Shown here: positions 1-5,801 of the stretch, in pieces
Position numbering within the stretch: the stretch's first letter is position 1
Layout of the letters: each line of letters starts with the position of its first letter
Source: an uncultured Dehalococcoidia bacterium
GTDB lineage: Bacteria > Chloroflexota > Dehalococcoidia > Tepidiformales > Tepidiformaceae
Assembly: GCA_937954195.1 (NCBI GenBank)
Contig: CALFYR010000554.1
Coordinates: 1-7,696, forward strand
Reading direction: 5' to 3'
Length of the DNA: 7,696 nucleotides
Notes under the pieces: generated by a model
The model's database searches: none
Seen by the model: the letters and a program-made list of their open reading frames with translations, nothing else
Told to the model about the DNA's origin: nothing
Position numbers and translations under genes: made by a program

Positions 1-1
1 G

Positions 2-37
2 CGGCTGCCCGTGATGATTGCCGACCTGACGCGCTGA
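2..37 (+). CDS. Possible C-terminal tail of an upstream gene (partial)
   Basis: Reading from base 2 gives eleven codons, RLPVMIADLTR, then a TGA stop at 35-37. The composition and codon choice (G/C at most third positions) resemble the real genes in the window, so this may be the end of a gene entering from the left. Eleven residues are too few to identify a family. The other two forward frames cannot be excluded. The call rests only on codon use and on the non-coding look of the sequence that follows. Confidence 0.35.
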   Translation, partial: RLPVMIADLTR

Positions 38-85
38 TCCCCGGGCATCGACTTCCACGAGAAATAGTTGACGAAACGTAAACTT

Positions 86-161
86 TAGGGGATTCCCCGA
101 TGCGACGCCTTCCCGAATAGGGGAGAGTTGAGCCGTAACCCGCTGCGAATCACGTAGGGGA
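86..161 (+). repeat. Three direct copies of TAGGGGA
   Basis: The heptamer TAGGGGA occurs at 86-92, 118-124 and 155-161, with start-to-start spacings of 32 and 37 bases, all on the forward strand between the upstream gene tail and the kinase start. The spacings are near three and three and a half helical turns. The third copy overlaps the ribosome binding site, so part of its conservation may be translational. The first copy is part of the GGGGATTCCCC palindrome. Confidence 0.35.
88..98. repeat. 11-bp palindrome GGGGATTCCCC upstream of kinase
   Basis: Five-base arms flank a central T and sit at the downstream edge of the AT-rich island, about 75 bases before the kinase start. The position and symmetry suit an operator for a dimeric DNA-binding protein. 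The motif is short, and no second copy of the full palindrome is seen in the window. Confidence 0.35.
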
Positions 162-165
162 GGGG
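157..165 (+). promoter_or_regulatory. Ribosome binding site for the TTG-started kinase gene
   Basis: The purine-rich GGGGAGGGG lies six bases before TTG at 172-174. It supports TTG as the true start. Starting here leaves the receiver domain intact, because its first beta strand (VRILLIED) begins at residue 5. The site overlaps a TCACGTAGGG/TAGGGGA motif, so a protein bound there could also affect translation initiation or early transcription. Confidence 0.6.
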
Positions 166-171
166 CGGCTT

Positions 172-2091
172 TTGCCCGAAACCGTGCGAATTCTGCTGAT
201 CGAGGACGACGGCCCGGATGCCGCCGCGGTTTCGCGATTCCTCGAGCGGGCCAACTGGCAACCAGCCATCACCCGTGTGGATTCTGAAGAAGGCTTCCGC
301 GCTTCACTCGCGGCCGGGGGCTGGGATGTCATCGTTTCGGACATGGCCCTCCGGGAATTCGATGCGGCGCAAGCCCTTGGGGTGCTCGCGGAGCAGGGAG
401 ATGAGACGCCCGTGGTGGTCGTCTCCGGGCTCGTCGGCGAAGAAGCCGCCGTGGAAGTCCTGCGCCAGGGCGCTGCCGATTTCGTGAGCAAGGGAAACCT
501 CGCGCGCCTGCCGGGGAGCGTCGAACGGGAACTGCGTCAGGCGAGGGTGAGGACGGAGGCCCGCCGGGCCACCCGGGCCATGCAGGAAACCGAAGAACGC
601 CTTGAGGCATTCGTTGCCTCAGCGATGGACGCCATCGTTTCGTGTGACGCCGAGCAGCGGATCGTCTTGTTCAATCCGGCCGCGGAACGCGTGTTCGGCT
701 GGGAAGCGAAGGATGTGGTCGGCCAGCGGCTCGATGTACTCCTCCCGGAGCGCTACCGCTGGATCCACAGCGCCCATGTGCGCGACTTCGGCATTTCGGG
801 AGTAACCAACCGTACCATGGCGAACCTGGCTCCCCTGAGTGGGCGCCGCAAGGATGGGAGCGAGTTCCCCATCGAGGCCACGATCTCCCAGGCGAGCGTC
901 GCGGGAGGGACCTTCTATACGGCGGTCGTCCGGGATATCAGCGAACGCAGAAGGCTGGAAGCCGAGCTGCTCCAGGCCCAGAAGATGGAAGCCATCGGCA
1001 GGCTCGCCGGCGGCATCGCGCACGACTTCAACAACCTGCTCACGGCGATCACCGGGTACACCGAGATTGCCATGATGGAAGCCGGCAACCCGGACGTTGA
1101 GGCAAGCCTGAAGGAAGTGCTTGGCGCCGCCGAACGCGCCTCATCCCTCACGCGCCAGCTACTCGCCTTGTCCCGAAAGCAAACGAGCGAAGTGAAGGTG
1201 CTGGACCCGAACGAAGTCGTGGCCGACATCCACCGGATGCTGCACCGCGTCCTTGGTGAGGACATTGAACTCATCTCGAGCCTGGACGACGGAGTTGGCC
1301 ACATCCGCGCGGACCGCGGCCAGCTCAACCAGATCCTGCTGAACCTTGCCGTGAACGCGCGCGACGCCATGCCGAATGGTGGGCGGCTGGAAATCCGGAC
1401 CTTCGGACAGAAGATCGGACGCGATGACCCGTCCGTGCCCTGGCCGGGCGACTACGCGTGCATCTCCGTCATCGACTCCGGGACCGGGATTCCCCGTGAG
1501 GACCGCGACCGCATCTTCGAGCCGTTCTACACCACGAAGCCGCAGGGCCAGGGGACCGGGCTCGGGCTCTCCATCGTCCGCAACATTCTCGAAAGTCACC
1601 AGGCGGCCATCACGGTCGATGACGCACCGACACGCGGTACCGTCTTCACCATCTACTTCCCGGTCGAGAGCGCGGATGTCGATCCCCGCGCGATACCTTC
1701 CATCCAACCCCGGTCGCTGGGTTCGGAGACGGTGGTGGTGATTGAAGATGATGATTCGCTGCGCCACCTGGAGACGGCAGTGCTCAGGCGCCACGGCTAC
1801 ACCGTCCACAGCTTCGGCCGCCCGGCGGACGCGCTCTCGGCGGCCATCCCGTATGTCGATATGCTCGTGGCGGATGTGGTCTTGCCCGGGATGAGCGGGC
1901 CGGCAGCGGCGGCGAACCTCCGCGGCCGCTGGCCGCATCTCAAGGTACTCTTCCTCTCCGGGTACACGGCAGAGGCGCTCAGCGAGTTCGAGCGGGTGAC
2001 CGAAGGGCAATCCCTCCTGCAGAAGCCGTTCACTACGAACGAACTCGCCCAGCGCGTCCGGGACCTGCTGGATGAACGCGCCGCCGGCTAG
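172..2091 (+). CDS. Hybrid sensor histidine kinase, REC-PAS-HisKA-HATPase-REC
   Basis: This is a 639-residue cytoplasmic phosphorelay kinase with no membrane segment. Residues 5-125 form a receiver domain with acidic residues D12/D13, phospho-acceptor D57, S85 and K107 all present. A PAS domain follows at about 144-262 (FNPAAERVFGW; closing VVRDISERRR). Next is the HisKA helix with GGIAHDFNNLL, whose phospho-accepting histidine is H284. The ATPase domain has the N box around N391/N395, the G1 box DSGTG at 435-439, an F box near F449-F452 and the G2 box GTGLGL at 461-466. A second complete receiver spans about 520-636, with D526/D527, D568, S596 and K618. With receivers at both ends, the N-terminal one is likely a regulatory input and the C-terminal one a phosphoryl acceptor or sink. 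No cognate output gene is adjacent. The start is TTG with a good ribosome binding site. The stop overlaps that of the convergent gene by four bases. The architecture is certain; the signal sensed is unknown. Confidence 0.96.
   Translation: MPETVRILLIEDDGPDAAAVSRFLERANWQPAITRVDSEEGFRASLAAGGWDVIVSDMALREFDAAQALGVLAEQGDETPVVVVSGLVGEEAAVEVLRQGAADFVSKGNLARLPGSVERELRQARVRTEARRATRAMQETEERLEAFVASAMDAIVSCDAEQRIVLFNPAAERVFGWEAKDVVGQRLDVLLPERYRWIHSAHVRDFGISGVTNRTMANLAPLSGRRKDGSEFPIEATISQASVAGGTFYTAVVRDISERRRLEAELLQAQKMEAIGRLAGGIAHDFNNLLTAITGYTEIAMMEAGNPDVEASLKEVLGAAERASSLTRQLLALSRKQTSEVKVLDPNEVVADIHRMLHRVLGEDIELISSLDDGVGHIRADRGQLNQILLNLAVNARDAMPNGGRLEIRTFGQKIGRDDPSVPWPGDYACISVIDSGTGIPREDRDRIFEPFYTTKPQGQGTGLGLSIVRNILESHQAAITVDDAPTRGTVFTIYFPVESADVDPRAIPSIQPRSLGSETVVVIEDDDSLRHLETAVLRRHGYTVHSFGRPADALSAAIPYVDMLVADVVLPGMSGPAAAANLRGRWPHLKVLFLSGYTAEALSEFERVTEGQSLLQKPFTTNELAQRVRDLLDERAAG
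2088..2091. other. Shared CTAG: convergent stop codons overlapping by 4 bases
   Basis: TAG of the forward kinase gene (2089-2091) and TAG of the reverse small gene (2088-2090) are read from the two strands of one palindromic CTAG. No space exists between the genes for a terminator, so termination signals must lie inside the opposing coding sequence or be factor-dependent. The same arrangement recurs at 5268-5271. Confidence 0.9.
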
Positions 2092-2444
2092 CCGTGCCCG
2101 GCCAGCCCCGCCCGGATCTTCTCGAAGGCAGTCATCGCGGATGTCCCGTTGGAGCGCCCAGGCGCCCCCGCCGGCACGTGCGCGGCCTGTTCCTTGCGGA
2201 CGTTTTCGCGAACCCGTTCGAGCAGAGCCCGCGCCGCCGCGAAACTCGCTTCCACGTCAGCGGCGGATTCGCCGGAGACGAGGTCGGGGTCGATTGCCGG
2301 TTCGGTGGCCAGGAGCGCTTCGCGCAGCCGCGATGCCGCGGCGCGGCTGGATTCAAGCGCGGCGGTGAGCGCCGCGTCCCGTTCCGCGAGCTGGCCGCGA
2401 AGCAGCTCGGCGTCATCTTCGGGGTGGAGTTCTTCGTGTTCCAT
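2088..2444 (-). CDS. Small helical protein of unknown function (118 aa)
   Basis: I do not recognise a named family. The protein is acidic at its N-terminus and mostly helical. A likely coiled coil at about 11-47 is rich in Ala, Leu, Glu and Arg. A short break, IDPDLVSG (51-58), is followed by a second amphipathic helix at about 60-86. A Pro/Gly linker PAGAPGR (91-97) precedes the end, where TAFEKIRAGL (105-114) looks like a short conserved tail helix. There is no signal peptide or membrane segment, so it is probably cytoplasmic. ATG at 2444 is preceded at six bases by GAGGGA, which supports the start. It converges on the kinase gene with shared stops and diverges from the lipoprotein gene. 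The helix, 'PDLVSG', helix layout may suggest an assembly or scaffold role, but no function can be assigned. Confidence 0.75.
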   Translation of the reverse strand: MEHEELHPEDDAELLRGQLAERDAALTAALESSRAAASRLREALLATEPAIDPDLVSGESAADVEASFAAARALLERVRENVRKEQAAHVPAGAPGRSNGTSAMTAFEKIRAGLAGHG

Positions 2445-2560
2445 GGTGTCTCCCTCGGTGGGTGTGATGGTTCAGGCTGGGCAGCTTCAGGCGGTAAAGC
2501 AGAGGTGCAGGTGTCACGCTGGTTTGTGGCCGGGGGCGATGCTAGCCTCAGAATCGCACT
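2445..2560. promoter_or_regulatory. Divergent intergenic region, small protein / lipoprotein
   Basis: These 116 bases separate two genes transcribed away from each other, so promoters for both should lie here. GAGGGA on the reverse strand (2451-2456) is the ribosome binding site for the small protein. On the forward side, TAGCCT at 2543-2548 is a weak -10 candidate, with no good -35 at standard spacing. A start site seven bases after it would leave only about six bases before ATG 2561, so the lipoprotein message may be nearly leaderless. No strong hairpin is visible. Confidence 0.35.
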
Positions 2561-3052
2561 ATGGCCCCCTGGAAGTTGTTCGCCACGCCCCTGGTACTGC
2601 TCGGCCTGCTCGCCTCCGCTTGCGGCGATGGCCCCGATGCTGGCCCTACCCCCACACCCACGGTCGATCCTTCGGCGTGGGGACCCGAACCCGTGCTGGG
2701 CGGCAACATCACCGTGGTAAGCCCGGCCCACGCGACCTCCGTGCCGCGCGCCCAAACCGCGATGGTCGGCGAATTCTCCCCGCGCGGCGTCTGCGCCGAA
2801 GTGAACTTCGAAGGGCTGCCGCAATCGGGCCAGTGGTTCCGCATGGCGGTCGATGGCCAGGAAGTCACGGCATCGAGCGATGTGTACTGGTTCCTTTCGG
2901 GACAGGATGCGACCGAGGGGACCATCTGCTATGCACCGCAGGCGGGGCTCGAACCCGGGCGCCACACAGCCGCCATCTCCGTACAGAACCCGACCAACCC
3001 GGCGGCCGACCCGCGGCAGATTGTTGGCTGGGAGTTTGAGGTTTCGCCCTAG
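2561..3052 (+). CDS. Secreted lipoprotein with Pro/Thr linker and beta-rich domain
   Basis: The 163-residue product has a lipoprotein signal peptide. It consists of a short positive start (MAPWK), a hydrophobic core at about 7-17, then the lipobox-like ASAC with C21 as the expected lipidated cysteine. A low-complexity Pro/Thr linker (about 29-35, PTPTPT) tethers the mature domain. Residues about 45-162 look beta-rich and Ig-like. They contain a GRHTAAISVQ strand pair and a closing WEFEV strand, as in many bacterial Ig-like modules. C78 and C123 could form a disulfide. There is no catalytic motif. ATG 2561 lacks a clear Shine-Dalgarno, but it places the signal peptide correctly. The stop lies 44 bases before the membrane phosphodiesterase gene on the same strand, so the two may be co-expressed and act together outside the membrane. 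Lipoprotein status is well supported; the domain fold is inference. Confidence 0.85.
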   Translation: MAPWKLFATPLVLLGLLASACGDGPDAGPTPTPTVDPSAWGPEPVLGGNITVVSPAHATSVPRAQTAMVGEFSPRGVCAEVNFEGLPQSGQWFRMAVDGQEVTASSDVYWFLSGQDATEGTICYAPQAGLEPGRHTAAISVQNPTNPAADPRQIVGWEFEVSP

Positions 3053-3063
3053 GCGGGCGCGGT

Positions 3064-3069
3064 TACTAT
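3064..3069 (+). promoter_or_regulatory. Weak candidate -10 element before the phosphodiesterase gene
   Basis: TACTAT stands out in the 44-base gap between the lipoprotein and the membrane phosphodiesterase and resembles a -10 hexamer. The nearest -35-like hexamer, TTGAGG at 3036-3041, is 22 bases away, which is too far for a standard promoter. The gene may therefore rely on readthrough from the lipoprotein promoter, with this site as an internal supplement at most. Confidence 0.2.
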
Positions 3070-3085
3070 TTCCTCAACCATTCAC

Positions 3086-3091
3086 GGGAAG
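3086..3091 (+). promoter_or_regulatory. Ribosome binding site for GTG-started phosphodiesterase gene
   Basis: GGGAAG lies five bases before GTG 3097. It is a modest Shine-Dalgarno, but it selects this GTG, which also gives an intact N-terminal membrane helix starting near residue 10. Confidence 0.45.
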
Positions 3092-3096
3092 CTAAC

Positions 3097-5271
3097 GTGA
3101 GCTCGTTCTCCGGGATCTCCCGCACCGCCGTTTCGCTCTCGCTCGCCCTCGTCTGCGCGGTGTTCATCACCATTGCCGTGGTTCGCACGTGGGCTTCGGA
3201 TGCGATCTACGACAACGACCGCTTTGCCGGGACGACCATAGAGGTGCTCGAGCGGGAGGACGTCCGGGACGAGATCAGCCGGAGGATCGTCGACCAGGTC
3301 ATCAAGCAGCAACCAGACCTCGTCTCGGCACGCCCGATCATCGAAACCGTGGTGGAAACGGCCATCCGCAGCAAGGCGTTCGAATCGATCATTGCGGGGG
3401 CCGCGCGGGATCTCCATCGAACCGTTTTTGAGACTGACCAGCGCTCGCTGATCCTCAACCTGAGCGACCTGATGACCATCGCCGCGGCCGGCGTGCGCGC
3501 CTACGACCCGGCGCTGGCCGAGAGGCTCCCGGGCGGACCTGATACCGCGGCTATCGAAGTAGCCTCACGAAATACAGCAACCCAATTCGCCGAGTACGAC
3601 CGGCGGCTCGCGGCGCTGAGCTGGGCGCTCGTAGCTCTTGGGGCAGCATCATTCGCAGGTTCCGTCCTCGTCGGTGGATCTATCCAGCGATCCGCGGGCT
3701 GGCTCGGGTTGTTCCTCGTCGCGAGCGCCATCGTTGTCTGGCTCGCGGTTGGGATTATCGCGACGGTGATCGAACGGCAGGTCGGCGGTGACGAAGTCGT
3801 GGGGCGCGCGGCGGCGGCGGCATGGCGCATCTATGCGGATGGCCTCGTCTGGTGGATGTGGGTCCAGGCGCTGATAGGTGTAGTACTGGCGGTCATGGCA
3901 TCGAACCTCGTCGCCCCCAGGCCCATAGCGGAGCGCGTGGAGGCATTCCGGGGCCGATGGCAGGCAGCCTGGGCACAGAATGCCGTCCGGATCGTCCTGG
4001 CCGGCGGTTTGAGCACCCTCGGTGTACTCCTCATGGTCGCTCCCGGCCCAACGTTGCAGGTCGCGGCGCAGGCCGCCGGGTTGGGACTGCTCTACCTGGG
4101 CGGCGGAGAGCTCGTACGAGGTCTCGGGTTCCGGCCAGAGCGCAACCCGGGTGTGCCTCGCCGCATCCCGAGGTTCAGCACGGCCCTCTTCGCGCCGCGG
4201 TTGCTCGCCGGGGGCGGGCTAATGGTGGCCGTCGCGTTCGCCGTCGTCGTCTTCTGGACGAACCGGGATTCGCTGCGCGCGAGCCCGGCGGGCGAACTTC
4301 CCCCGATTGAGCACTGCAACGGAATGGCCGAGCTTTGTGACCGCCCGCTGGATGAGGTGGTGTTCGCTGCGACACACAATTCCATGAGCGCCGCCGAGGA
4401 GCCGGGCTGGTTCTTCGCCGAGCAGATGCGGCCCATCCGGCGCCAGTTGGACGATGGTGTGCGGGCGCTTCTCATCGACGTGTACTACGGCTACGCCACA
4501 AACCGGGGCGTTCGGACCGATCCGGCGGTCGGCAATGTCGCGAGTCGCCTGGAGCCCTGGTTCGGGGAGGCGGAACTCGAGGCAGCCCGCAACCTCGCCG
4601 ACGCCTACGGGCCGATTCCTCGTGGGGCGCAACCGGCGCTCTACCTCTGCCACGGCTATTGCGAACTGGGCGCTACCTCCTTCGATCGGGTGATGGCGGA
4701 GGTCGCCGGCTTCCTTTCCGACCACCCGCACGAGGTCGTGATCTTCTTCCTGCAGGACTACGTCGACCCATTCGACGTGCAGGACGCTTTCGAACGGACT
4801 CGGCTCATCGACTACGTGTTCACGATTGAGCCGGGCGCTGCCCTGCCCACGCTGCGGGAGATGATCGAGGTCGACAGGAGGCTGCTGGTATTTTCCGAAA
4901 ACGTGGCGGACAAGGAAGCGCCACCGTGGTATCACCCGGCCTTTGAACTCACGCAGGACACACCCTACGGGTTCCGGTCAGTGGGGGCGTTCGTGTGCGA
5001 CCCGTTCCGCGGCGACCAGACCAGCCCGCTCTTTCTGCTCAACCATTGGATCTCGCGCTCGCCACCTTCGCCGGCTCATGCGGAGTCGCCGAATTCGTTC
5101 GATGTGATGTACGGCCGCGCGCGCCAGTGCCAGGAGGAGCGCGGGAAGCTCCCGAACGTTATCGCAGTGAACTTCTACGAGACGGGTGACCTATTTGCGG
5201 TGGTGGAGGCCCTGAACGATGACCCGTTCGCCACCGCCGAACCAACGAAGGAAGACGCTGCGGACGACTAG
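3097..5271 (+). CDS. Seven-helix membrane protein fused to extracytoplasmic PI-PLC-like phosphodiesterase domain
   Basis: This 724-residue protein has two parts. The N-terminal part has a membrane helix at about 10-31 and an external helical segment at about 35-168 (YDNDRFAGTTIEVLERED). Six more helices follow at about 171-194, 202-225, 249-272, 296-317, 320-343 and 369-388. The Arg-rich loops at 270-295 and 342-368 sit on the inside, so the C-terminus faces outside. Residues about 404-710 match the PLC-like phosphodiesterase (PI-PLC X) superfamily. They show CNGMAELCDR, then ATHNSM with catalytic-type H427, then DDGVRALLIDVYYG with D461, then YLCHGYC with the second histidine H519. N428 and D461 match two calcium ligands of eukaryotic PLC, but the expected Glu two residues before D461 is L459. 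This domain may cleave or transfer phosphodiester head groups of lipids or envelope glycolipids; the substrate is unknown. C407/C414 and C518/C522 could form disulfides. It is downstream of the lipoprotein and shares its stop with the convergent gene. Confidence 0.88.
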   Translation: MSSFSGISRTAVSLSLALVCAVFITIAVVRTWASDAIYDNDRFAGTTIEVLEREDVRDEISRRIVDQVIKQQPDLVSARPIIETVVETAIRSKAFESIIAGAARDLHRTVFETDQRSLILNLSDLMTIAAAGVRAYDPALAERLPGGPDTAAIEVASRNTATQFAEYDRRLAALSWALVALGAASFAGSVLVGGSIQRSAGWLGLFLVASAIVVWLAVGIIATVIERQVGGDEVVGRAAAAAWRIYADGLVWWMWVQALIGVVLAVMASNLVAPRPIAERVEAFRGRWQAAWAQNAVRIVLAGGLSTLGVLLMVAPGPTLQVAAQAAGLGLLYLGGGELVRGLGFRPERNPGVPRRIPRFSTALFAPRLLAGGGLMVAVAFAVVVFWTNRDSLRASPAGELPPIEHCNGMAELCDRPLDEVVFAATHNSMSAAEEPGWFFAEQMRPIRRQLDDGVRALLIDVYYGYATNRGVRTDPAVGNVASRLEPWFGEAELEAARNLADAYGPIPRGAQPALYLCHGYCELGATSFDRVMAEVAGFLSDHPHEVVIFFLQDYVDPFDVQDAFERTRLIDYVFTIEPGAALPTLREMIEVDRRLLVFSENVADKEAPPWYHPAFELTQDTPYGFRSVGAFVCDPFRGDQTSPLFLLNHWISRSPPSPAHAESPNSFDVMYGRARQCQEERGKLPNVIAVNFYETGDLFAVVEALNDDPFATAEPTKEDAADD
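5268..5271. other. Shared CTAG: second convergent stop overlap of 4 bases
   Basis: TAG of the forward phosphodiesterase gene (5269-5271) and TAG of the reverse DUF6941-like gene (5268-5270) share one CTAG palindrome, exactly as at 2088-2091. No intergenic terminator is possible between these genes. Confidence 0.9.
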
Positions 5272-5681
5272 GCGGGCTTGCGCTGCGCCAGCCGGAAGGG
5301 GAGCGCCTTGCGCGTCGCTCCTTCGCCTTCGCCCACCGTAACCAGCACGTGAAAACCATCGAACCTGGGCAGCGTCACCTGCATGGTCGCCGCCATCTGG
5401 TATAGCTGTGTGGCGCCAATCGGAAGGTGGGGCGGCCGCCCAACCTGCATCTGCCCGACGATGCGGAAGACCTCCTGCGCATCGTCGTCCTGGATAGTGA
5501 TCGTGACCGGGAAGGCGATGTTCGTTTCTTCCCACGAAACGCGGATACCGGCCGCGCACACGAGCCGAACCTGCGCCGGCGCATCGGGCGCGAACATGGT
5601 GTCCCAGCCGCCGCCCATCAGGTAGAGCTTGTTACCCGTCACTTCGGCGTGCTCGGCAAGGATGGCGTAGTCAATCTCCAT
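5268..5681 (-). CDS. DUF6941-like protein of unknown function
   Basis: The product (137 residues from the chosen start) resembles the DUF6941 family, small beta-rich proteins found in Actinobacteria, Chloroflexota and others. It shows the characteristic opening [14 protein letters not shown], then [15 protein letters not shown] (17-30), a strand with VSWEETN (48-54), an acidic turn QDDDAQ (64-69), the segment GRPPHLPIG (81-89) and a closing LPFRLA (127-132). No signal peptide, membrane helix or catalytic motif is visible, so it is probably cytoplasmic; its biochemical role is unknown. The frame stays open to GTG 5717, with further ATGs at 5693 and 5690. ATG 5681 was chosen because family members begin at M-x-[IV]-D-[YF]-A. 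No start has a clear Shine-Dalgarno, so the true start may be upstream. It diverges from the chemoreceptor gene and converges on the phosphodiesterase. Confidence 0.82.
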   Translation of the reverse strand: MEIDYAILAEHAEVTGNKLYLMGGGWDTMFAPDAPAQVRLVCAAGIRVSWEETNIAFPVTITIQDDDAQEVFRIVGQMQVGRPPHLPIGATQLYQMAATMQVTLPRFDGFHVLVTVGEGEGATRKALPFRLAQRKPA

Positions 5682-5759
5682 AGTGGCCATCATGGGCCAC
5701 GGAGGGCGGCGAGTCACACGCGGAGTTATGCGCGCGATATGTGCTTCAGGAATACGGCG

Positions 5760-5774
5760 CGTTCGCTCCGAACG
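5760..5774. repeat. Perfect 6-bp inverted repeat with 3-base loop
   Basis: CGTTCG-CTC-CGAACG is a perfect stem with a three-base loop. It is followed by neither a T-run nor, on the other strand, an A-run, so it is not a standard intrinsic terminator. It lies about 80 bases upstream of the reverse DUF6941-like start and about 140 upstream of the chemoreceptor start. It could be a protein-binding site or a leader hairpin. Confidence 0.5.
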
Positions 5775-5801
5775 TAGGTGTTACCCCTTTGTTCCCTACG
5801 T
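5772..5801. promoter_or_regulatory. Inverted repeat ACGTAGG-N16-CCTACGT, candidate operator
   Basis: Perfect seven-base arms at 5772-5778 and 5795-5801 are separated by 16 bases, giving 23-base centre-to-centre spacing, about two helical turns. That spacing suits a dimeric regulator. The right arm is part of a 10-mer that also occurs before the hybrid kinase start. Three bases of the left arm overlap the neighbouring hairpin at 5760-5774, so the two structures could not form at the same time in RNA. Confidence 0.4.

Larger units (their letters stand above)
38..171. promoter_or_regulatory. Non-coding upstream region of the hybrid kinase gene
   Basis: This stretch lacks a convincing coding frame. 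It contains an AT-rich island at about 62-87, unusual for the GC-rich surroundings, which includes TTGACG at 68-73. No -10 hexamer sits 16-18 bases downstream of that TTGACG, so a standard housekeeping promoter is not demonstrated. The region also holds the near-palindrome GGGGATTCCCC (88-98), three copies of TAGGGGA (86-92, 118-124, 155-161) and TCACGTAGGG (150-159). The last of these recurs in inverted orientation upstream of the chemoreceptor gene. It probably carries the kinase promoter and operator elements, but the exact sites are inference. Confidence 0.4.

Noticed and set aside
79..103. Possible sigma-28 (flagellar) promoter, TAAACTTT...CCCGATGC, before the kinase
   Set aside because: The halves resemble TAAA and GCCGATAA, but the spacing is about two bases short (13 rather than 15), the -10 half is weak, and the chemoreceptor gene has no matching element.
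1159..2010. Reverse open frame of 283 codons inside the hybrid kinase
   Set aside because: The forward frame contains intact HisKA, ATPase and receiver motifs. The reverse frame is a shadow of third-position GC bias.
2132..2965. Long reverse open frame spanning the small protein and lipoprotein genes
   Set aside because: It is antisense to the lipoprotein and out of frame with the small protein. Its Arg/Pro/Ser-rich composition is typical of shadow frames in GC-rich DNA, and both underlying genes have clear protein features.
2149..3039. Long forward open frame of about 296 codons
   Set aside because: It crosses the divergent intergenic gap and overlaps the lipoprotein in another frame. Its composition is low-complexity Arg/Ala/Ser, with no domain.
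4219..4935. Reverse open frame of 238 codons inside the phosphodiesterase gene
   Set aside because: The forward frame carries the conserved catalytic motifs; the reverse translation has none.
5761..5773. LexA/SOS-like box GTTC-N5-GAAC
   Set aside because: The known Gram-positive box is GAAC-N4-GTTC; the half-sites here are in the opposite order and spacing.
5760..5801. Intrinsic terminator in the divergent gap
   Set aside because: No gene ends into this region from either side, and no U-tract follows the stems.
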